64,000 nt of DNA from Pseudomonas saudiphocaensis (lineage in GTDB: Bacteria > Pseudomonadota > Gammaproteobacteria > Pseudomonadales > Pseudomonadaceae), in contig NZ_CCSF01000001.1 of the NCBI RefSeq assembly GCF_000756775.1, positions 1,736,001 through 1,800,000 on the forward strand, in the 5' to 3' direction. Under the pieces are notes generated by a model that was not told the origin of the DNA, ran no database searches, and saw only the letters and a program-made list of their open reading frames with translations. Of this stretch, positions 58,331-64,000 are shown piece after piece. Numbering within the stretch: the first letter of the stretch is position 1; the number at the start of each line of letters is the position of its first letter. Both the position numbers and the translations under genes were made by a program.

Positions 58331-60361
58331 TCAAACCTTGAACGCCGCAATCAATTGCTGCAGCCGCCCCACCAGTGCGCTTAATTCCTGGCTGGCCTGG
58401 GCCGTCTGTCCGGCGCCCTCAGCTGTCCGCTGCCCCGCTTCGTTGATGGCAACGATATTGCGATCGATATCCTGGGCTACCGCCGTCTGTTGCTCCGCAG
58501 CAGCTGCGATCTGCTGGTTCTGATCGACGATCACACCTACTGCACCGAGAATATTCTCCAGTGCCTGACGGACCTGTGCCGACTGCTGGACCGTGGCGTC
58601 AGCCATTGCATGGCTGGCGCCCATGCTCTTCACCGCGGCACCAACACCGCCTTGCAAGCGGCTGATCATTTGCTCGATTTCTTCGGTGGACTGCTGCGTA
58701 CGACGTGCCAGATTGCGCACTTCGTCGGCGACGACGGCAAACCCGCGCCCCTGCTCGCCGGCACGCGCAGCCTCGATGGCCGCATTGAGTGCCAGCAGGT
58801 TGGTCTGTTCGGCGACCCCCTTGATCACATCCAGCACCTGACTGATGGTCTTGCTGTCGCCGGCCAGCCGATTGATCACCTCTACCGATTGGTCGATCTC
58901 CGTAGCCAGACGCTCGATTCCCTGCACCTGGGCCTCAACCAGTTCGCGCCCGCCAACGGTCTGCTGGTTGACGTCATGGGCGCTGTCCACTGCCGATGAG
59001 GCGCTGCTGGCCACTGCCTGGGCAGTAGCCGACATTTCGTTCATTGCGGTAGCAACCTGCTCAATCTGCCCACGCTGGCCTGAAACCGTCTGATTGCTTT
59101 CGCCGGATACACGCTCCACCCGGGTGGCCTGACGCTCGACCTCGGTGACGGTTTGACCGACACGCTCTATCAGCTCGCGAATCCTTGCCACCGTCTGGTT
59201 GAACACCTGCCCCAGCTCACCCAGTTCATCGCGGCTGCGCACCTCACAACGCACGGTCATATCGCCGGCGGCCACGCGATCCATGGTAGCGCCCAGACTG
59301 CGCAGCGATGCACGGGTAGAGATATAAAAGGCGCTGTAAAGGTAGACCACCAGTACGAACACCAGCGCCAACGCCACCAGCAGGCCCGTCATTAATAGCC
59401 GCTTCTGCTCCAGACGCACGCCAAGCTGGGCATCAAGAAAGCCGAGAATGGCGTCGTTGAGCCCATAGGTTTTCGCCATTTCACGGCTGATCAGATCGTA
59501 AAAGGCATGCCACGGCTGATCCAGAGTCTCGGCCATGATCACCTGATCCTGGAAGATATCGCTGGTGATCCGCAGCGACTCGCGGCTCTCCCGAGCGAAG
59601 CTGTCCAAGTGCTGCTGCGCCGCGGCACTGCCGGCGAGCACAGCTTGCAACTGGGCCGCGTATTGGCTCTGTTGCTTTTCCAGCTCAAGCAGCAACGCAT
59701 CCAGGGTGTTGCTGGCGTCCGAATTCAGATACCCCTGCCCGAAGGTGTAGGCACCCACGGCCCTTCCCTCGCCAAGAGTGGCGGTAATCACCGGCGTTAC
59801 CGAGGTCAACAGTTCCGACAGCATGCGCACATCGCGCTGACCGTCCTGGCTGAGCCCGGATTGGCTGGCAATCAGCTTGATCATCACCTGCGTATCACCC
59901 AGCAGGGCACGTGCCATAGCGGCCTTGGCTTGCAGCGACTGCTGCGCCTGGGCGTCGCGCAAGGCTGCTGCAAGGCCGTCACGGCGGCCATTGAATTCCT
60001 CAACCTGGTCGGCATCGTCGCTAACCGGCAGCAGAGCTTGCATACGCATCGACAGCTCACGCTCGGCGTTTTCCAGGCGGGCCTGCAGTGCCTGGTCGCC
60101 GCCGGACTGCGCAATGATGCCTTCGATCTCTACCAGGTCCTTCCAGTCTTCCAGCTGACGGCGCAGCTGCAAGGCATTGTTCAAGAGATCCAGACTTTGC
60201 AGCTCGTGACGGGTGCCAACAAACTCCTGGTACGAGTCGCGTGCCAGATAGAAGTTGGTCAACAGCATCGGAACAAAGAAAAGCACACTGATCAGGCTGA
60301 ATTTCATGGCGAAACTCAGGCGATTCATCAATGCAATGGCGGGGCCCATCAAGCTGCGCAT
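58331..60361 (-). CDS. methyl-accepting chemotaxis protein
   Basis: A 676-residue intact chemoreceptor. It has one transmembrane helix near the start ([13 protein letters not shown]), a long periplasmic helical domain of about 300 residues, a second helix ([16 protein letters not shown]), HAMP, and the signalling hairpin with [19 protein letters not shown]. It sits next to ampE, as does PA4520 in P. aeruginosa from memory; the ligand is unknown. The ATG at 60361 follows GGGAG. Confidence 0.9.
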   Translation of the reverse strand: MRSLMGPAIALMNRLSFAMKFSLISVLFFVPMLLTNFYLARDSYQEFVGTRHELQSLDLLNNALQLRRQLEDWKDLVEIEGIIAQSGGDQALQARLENAERELSMRMQALLPVSDDADQVEEFNGRRDGLAAALRDAQAQQSLQAKAAMARALLGDTQVMIKLIASQSGLSQDGQRDVRMLSELLTSVTPVITATLGEGRAVGAYTFGQGYLNSDASNTLDALLLELEKQQSQYAAQLQAVLAGSAAAQQHLDSFARESRESLRITSDIFQDQVIMAETLDQPWHAFYDLISREMAKTYGLNDAILGFLDAQLGVRLEQKRLLMTGLLVALALVFVLVVYLYSAFYISTRASLRSLGATMDRVAAGDMTVRCEVRSRDELGELGQVFNQTVARIRELIERVGQTVTEVERQATRVERVSGESNQTVSGQRGQIEQVATAMNEMSATAQAVASSASSAVDSAHDVNQQTVGGRELVEAQVQGIERLATEIDQSVEVINRLAGDSKTISQVLDVIKGVAEQTNLLALNAAIEAARAGEQGRGFAVVADEVRNLARRTQQSTEEIEQMISRLQGGVGAAVKSMGASHAMADATVQQSAQVRQALENILGAVGVIVDQNQQIAAAAEQQTAVAQDIDRNIVAINEAGQRTAEGAGQTAQASQELSALVGRLQQLIAAFKV

Positions 60362-60598
60362 GAGACGTCTCCCAACTTTTTGTTGTTGTGCGTGCAGCAT
60401 CAAGTGCTGCTACAGGGCTCGTCAGAGAGGTGCACTTGACGTTATACGGGAGAAGCCGATTGGGTTTTGTAAATTAACGTAATGGCAAAGTGCCCTTATA
60501 AGCACAGATGATCTGCCCGTCTTATTGTTGGGATTGGCCGAGCAAACAACCTTGCTTCCAAGAGCGAGCCCGCCCAGCTCAGACTGCGCCCTTGAGAG

Positions 60599-61435
60599 CT
60601 AGCCGAATATGGTCCAGAGCGCTATCAGCGCGTACCAGAACATCCGCGTACGTGTCAGCAAGGCCGCAAGACTATCGAGCCGAGCGAGTCCCGCCTCCCC
60701 TTCTACGGCTTCGCCCAGGTCAGCCGCCGCAGGGCCGACGCTGCTCAATAGTTGCCGGGCCGGAATATCCCAGTTCAGCAATTCCTGCAGCAAGGAGCGA
60801 TTGACGGCGACGAAGTTACCGACCAGGCCGAAGCTGAACAGCAGCACGCGCACCGCCGGCCAGTCAAAGGCATGCAGAAGCTGGCCGGCGCGCTCGCGCA
60901 TGGCATCCGTGCGCGCATGCTCCAGGGTCAGCACCAGCAGTCTATAAGCCAGCGCAGCCATCGGGCCCAGCAACAGATACCAGAAAATCACCGCGAAGAA
61001 GCCCTGATACCTGCACCAGAGCAGCCACCCTTCAACAGCACGCAGCAAGCCTGGCGCATCTGTGGCGGTAAGCTGGAGGTCACGCTCAGCGACCAACACC
61101 GCCGCCTCCTGATCGTCGCGCCGCCAGGCGTCCCGGAAAGGGCCCAGATCGCGCTTGGCATGGCCGCGCCCCAGGCTGTAGAGCAACACCAGCAGATGCA
61201 GCGGCAGGCTAAGCCAGCCATAGGCCAGCGGCTCCAGTGCCGCCAGCAGCAACCCAAGCAGCAGCACCGGCAATAACACCACCAGCAACAGGCTTAGCCA
61301 GGGCATCGCTGCCAACCTGGCACTCCCCTCGACGCTGCGCAACAGGCGCAACCAGGGTTCATCCTGCTGCACATCCCGTCGCCAGTCGGTGAGCTTTTCG
61401 ATCAGCAGTACCAGCAATAGAACGAGAAAAGTCAT
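60599..61435 (-). CDS. ampE: AmpE-like inner-membrane protein
   Basis: A 278-residue membrane protein with about four helices, second gene of the ampDE operon. It has the CobD/CbiB-like N-terminus of AmpE (MTFLVLLLVLLIEKLTDWRRD). AmpE is thought to assist beta-lactamase signalling, but its activity is not known. It starts 28 nt after ampD. Confidence 0.9.
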   Translation of the reverse strand: MTFLVLLLVLLIEKLTDWRRDVQQDEPWLRLLRSVEGSARLAAMPWLSLLLVVLLPVLLLGLLLAALEPLAYGWLSLPLHLLVLLYSLGRGHAKRDLGPFRDAWRRDDQEAAVLVAERDLQLTATDAPGLLRAVEGWLLWCRYQGFFAVIFWYLLLGPMAALAYRLLVLTLEHARTDAMRERAGQLLHAFDWPAVRVLLFSFGLVGNFVAVNRSLLQELLNWDIPARQLLSSVGPAAADLGEAVEGEAGLARLDSLAALLTRTRMFWYALIALWTIFG

Positions 61436-61463
61436 GTATCAGGGTCCTTGAGCGGGACGAGTT

Positions 61464-62015
61464 TCACGTGATGATCGCAGCCGCACGCAGGCGAGACCAG
61501 TCGAAATTCGGGCCCGGATCGGTCTTGCGACCCGGCGCGATATCGCTGTGACCGCAGATCCGCTCTGGCGTGATGGCCGGATAGGCCTGCTGCAGCAGGC
61601 TACAGAGCTGAATCAGGCTCTCGTACTGGGCCTCGCTGAAAGGCTCATCATCGGTTCCTTCCAGCTCAATGCCGAGGGAGAAGTCATTGCAGCCTTCACG
61701 ACCGGCGAAGCTCGAAACGCCTGCGTGCCAGGCTCGATCAAGACAGGAGACGAACTGCGTGACGGCACCATCGCGTTCGATCAGAAAATGCGCAGACACC
61801 TGCAGCGTGGAAATTTCTTCGAAAAAAGGATGCTCGTCTGCTGGCAGGCAGTTCTGAAAGAACTGCTGCACCTTGCCCGTACCGAAGCACCCCGGCGGCA
61901 AGCTGATGTTATGGATAACCAGCAGCGAAATTTCACCATCCGGGCGCTGATTGAAGTTGGGCGATGGGCAATGGCGAATGCCTCGGCACCAGCCTGTCGC
62001 GTGATCCAGCTGCAT
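61464..62015 (-). CDS. ampD: 1,6-anhydro-N-acetylmuramyl-L-alanine amidase AmpD
   Basis: A 183-residue cytosolic zinc amidase that recycles muropeptides and thereby keeps AmpR-driven beta-lactamase off. Zinc ligands are visible in LLVIHNISLP, RAWHAGVSSF and CGHSDIAPGRKTDPGP. The ampD-ampE order and spacing are as in P. aeruginosa. Confidence 0.95.
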   Translation of the reverse strand: MQLDHATGWCRGIRHCPSPNFNQRPDGEISLLVIHNISLPPGCFGTGKVQQFFQNCLPADEHPFFEEISTLQVSAHFLIERDGAVTQFVSCLDRAWHAGVSSFAGREGCNDFSLGIELEGTDDEPFSEAQYESLIQLCSLLQQAYPAITPERICGHSDIAPGRKTDPGPNFDWSRLRAAAIIT

Positions 62016-62084
62016 CGCAGAGAGTCCTGGCTATTGTTGCGGCCCTGCAGGCTAGCGCCTGCTGGCGGCAGGCTGCAAGCGGCG

Positions 62085-62813
62085 TCATTGCAGGTCCAGG
62101 TCGGGCTGGATGCCGACACGCTTTTCATCTCGGCGCGAGGCCAGACGATCAGCCAGCCGGGTCGGCTCCGGCAGGCGGTAGCGGGTGACATAACGCATCA
62201 CCAGCTGCGGCGCAGTCTCCAGGCTGACCCGGTTGCCTGGAGAAATGATCAGGGGTCGTACTTTTTCCCGGCTACGCAATACGGTGCCGATCTGCTTGCC
62301 GCTCCTGTCCAAGAGATCGACTTGATCGCCGCGCTGCTCCCCAAGAGGCTGATGCTGGCCAGTAAGTATCTTCTTGGCGACGCCAATGGTCGGCAGGCCG
62401 GTGAAAACACCAAGGTGGGCCGCGATACCCAGGCCACGCGGGTGGGCAATGCCATGGCCATCGGAGAAGATCAGGTCCGGCACCTGCCCGAGCGCTTCGA
62501 GCGCCTGCAGCACCGCCGGCAATTCGCGAAACGACAACAGGCCGGGAATGTAGGGCATCCTGGTGGGAACCCGCGCCAGTGTCTGTGCTACCGGAGCCAG
62601 GGTCTGTGCGTCGAGCAGCACGACAGCCGCGCGGGTCACCGCACCACCTTCTTCGAAACCGACATCGACGCCGGCTATCAGCCGCAGTGGTTCGAAGTCA
62701 TCGATCAGCACTACCTTTTCCGCCAGTTCCTGCTGCATCTTGCGCGCCGCGGTGGTACTGCCATCCCAGCCGGAAAACGCCTCACCGGCGTCTAGGGTTG
62801 TTGCGGTCGTCAT
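62085..62813 (-). CDS. nfi: endonuclease V (deoxyinosine 3' endonuclease)
   Basis: A 242-residue DNA repair nuclease that nicks next to deaminated bases. Catalytic residues appear in [18 protein letters not shown] and [10 protein letters not shown]. The ATG at 62813 has GGAGG at 7 nt; an in-frame start at 62840 is less likely. It lies 69 nt upstream of ampD and may share its transcript. Confidence 0.94.
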   Translation of the reverse strand: MTTATTLDAGEAFSGWDGSTTAARKMQQELAEKVVLIDDFEPLRLIAGVDVGFEEGGAVTRAAVVLLDAQTLAPVAQTLARVPTRMPYIPGLLSFRELPAVLQALEALGQVPDLIFSDGHGIAHPRGLGIAAHLGVFTGLPTIGVAKKILTGQHQPLGEQRGDQVDLLDRSGKQIGTVLRSREKVRPLIISPGNRVSLETAPQLVMRYVTRYRLPEPTRLADRLASRRDEKRVGIQPDLDLQ

Positions 62814-62841
62814 AAAGGATCCTCCGTTACGGATGGACAAC

Positions 62842-62911
62842 GGCGGGAGCGTTTTCGTGATCAGGAAGATTGAGACTGGACACTAGGCGAAAAAAATAAG
62901 ACGCTCCCGCC
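62842..62911. promoter_or_regulatory. spaced 11-bp inverted repeat in the nfi-glxA intergenic region
   Basis: GGCGGGAGCGT (62842-62852) and its exact complement ACGCTCCCGCC (62901-62911) are separated by 48 nt, between the two divergent genes. It could be a looped operator or an RNA hairpin. Confidence 0.45.
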
Positions 62912-62967
62912 TAAAGAAGGCAGATTTACCCTTGCCTCACTAATAATGACTCTTTGAAGTAGACAAC

Positions 62968-63960
62968 ATGCTCAAGCCATCCGCATCCAAGCGCATCAGC
63001 ATCCTCGCCACCGATGGCGTCTTCGCCTCCACCCTGATGCAGGCCAAGGACTTCTTCCACATGGCTAGCCTGCGTTACGGCAAACAGCTTGGCCTGGGCC
63101 TGACGCCCGCGTTGGAAACCTGGCTGGTCAGTCCTGACGGCAATCCGGTCACGACATTCAACGGCTCACGCATTGAGGTCGAAGGTTCGCTTGGGGAAAC
63201 TGACGCGGTGATTCTGCCGGCCTTCTGGGGCGATTTCGACCAGTTCTGCCAACAGTACCCACAGGTCGAACCCTGGCTGCAGGAACGCCACGCAGCCGGC
63301 ACTGCCATCTGCGGCGAAGCCAGTGGGGTATTCTGGATGGCTGCTGCAGGCCTGCTCGATGAACGTGAAGCCACAACCCACTGGCGCTTCGCCAAGGAGT
63401 TCTCCGAGCGCTTTCCCCGCGTGCTGCTTACGCTGGAAAAACACCTGACCGACAGCGACAACCTCTACTGCGCCGGCGGCACCACGTCCTCCTGCGACCT
63501 TTACATGCATCTGGTCGAAGGCTTCTGCGGCGCCAGCGTTGCTCAGGGCATGGCGCGTGACATCCTCTTCGAAGTACAGCGTAACTACAGCCCGGGCCGG
63601 ATCGGCTTCGGCGGGCAGAAGCTGCACCTGGATACCCGCGTACTGCAGATACAGGAATGGCTGGAGGAGCACTTCGCGGAGAAATTCCGCTTTGAGGACG
63701 TGGCCCGCGAGCATGGCATGAGCATTCGCAACTTCATGCGCCGTTTCCAGGCTGCCACCGGCGACAAGCCGCTGCACTATCTGCAGCGGCTGCGTATCGA
63801 AACGGCCAAGAGCCTGCTTTCGACCACACGCAAGAGCATCAAGACCATCAGCTATGAAGTCGGCTACGACGACGCCAGCTTCTTCGCCCGCCTGTTTCGC
63901 CACCACACCGAACTCTCACCGAATCAGTATCGGCAGCAGTACAGGCACAAAAGCGGCTGA
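62968..63960 (+). CDS. GlxA-type AraC family regulator
   Basis: A 330-residue regulator with an N-terminal DJ-1/PfpI-like domain (residues 1-190, with CGEASGVFWMAAAGLLD at the nucleophile elbow) and a C-terminal AraC HTH pair (FRFEDVAREHGMSIRNFMRRF; IKTISYEVGYDDASFFARLFR). Relatives control catabolism of carnitine, arginine or glycine betaine. The effector cannot be told. It is divergent from nfi. Confidence 0.9.
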   Translation: MLKPSASKRISILATDGVFASTLMQAKDFFHMASLRYGKQLGLGLTPALETWLVSPDGNPVTTFNGSRIEVEGSLGETDAVILPAFWGDFDQFCQQYPQVEPWLQERHAAGTAICGEASGVFWMAAAGLLDEREATTHWRFAKEFSERFPRVLLTLEKHLTDSDNLYCAGGTTSSCDLYMHLVEGFCGASVAQGMARDILFEVQRNYSPGRIGFGGQKLHLDTRVLQIQEWLEEHFAEKFRFEDVAREHGMSIRNFMRRFQAATGDKPLHYLQRLRIETAKSLLSTTRKSIKTISYEVGYDDASFFARLFRHHTELSPNQYRQQYRHKSG

Positions 63961-63962
63961 AG

Positions 63963-64000
63963 GCTGGAAGCTGGAAGCTGGAAGCTGGAAGCTGGAAGCT
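63963..64000 (+). repeat. heptanucleotide tandem repeat (GCTGGAA)n
   Basis: At least 5.4 perfect copies of GCTGGAA begin 3 nt after the stop of the last gene and run off the window edge. Confidence 0.95.

Overview
The window looks like a chromosomal segment of a gamma-proteobacterium of the genus Pseudomonas in the broad sense (stutzeri/mendocina-like). This rests on high GC content, Pseudomonas-type REP palindromes, and gene order that matches blocks I remember from P. aeruginosa PAO1: yjgA-tldD-yhdP-rng-maf-mreDCB-gatCAB-rlpA, roxRS, piuCA, speC, and an MCP gene next to ampE-ampD. Locus comparisons are from memory; no search was run. I see no rRNA, tRNA, CRISPR array, prophage or complete insertion sequence.

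Layout. 0-21 kb is a housekeeping and cell-envelope block: ribosome assembly (darP), TldD protease, YhdP lipid transport, RNase G, Maf, the MreBCD elongasome, GatCAB, an RlpA-like lipoprotein, two tandem Ca/Na antiporters, and an operon of LytM peptidase, coiled-coil membrane protein and bactofilin. A PEGA-like coiled-coil protein sits between maf and mreD. 21-24 kb carries the redox two-component system RoxSR. 24-38 kb is an iron-uptake region: three TonB-dependent receptors, a PepSY/DUF2271/DUF4198/flavoprotein set, the PiuC hydroxylase, and ornithine decarboxylase. 38-48 kb holds prfC, a REP-associated transposase (RAYT) flanked by REPs, a MazG-like protein, CmoM, two DUF4136 lipoproteins, a MATE exporter, a cytosolic Cys-rich copper-storage protein and YigZ. 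48-55 kb has adenine deaminase, a TtgR-like repressor without its pump, a CueR-CopA-CopZ copper cassette, and a chemoreceptor gene that is truncated and frameshifted. 55-64 kb has ferritin FtnA, a RIO kinase, Ogt, TatD, an intact chemoreceptor, AmpE/AmpD, endonuclease V and a GlxA-type regulator.

Themes. Several genes concern shape and wall (MreBCD, bactofilin/LytM, RlpA, AmpD), iron (three receptors, PiuC, ferroreductase-like proteins, FtnA) and copper (CopA, CopZ, CueR, Csp). Regulatory sites visible in the DNA support these roles: two Fur-like boxes, two CueR boxes, a TtgR-like operator and an unassigned double palindrome before a receptor gene.

I did not find an obviously new defence or mobile system. 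The points most worth a second look are a probable AUC start codon for mreC, the PEGA protein inserted in the mre neighbourhood, the bactofilin/LytM operon, the RAYT/REP locus, the unassigned palindrome pair near 35.5 kb, the orphan TtgR, the paired DnaA boxes before adenine deaminase, and the copper cassette abutting a decapitated chemoreceptor.
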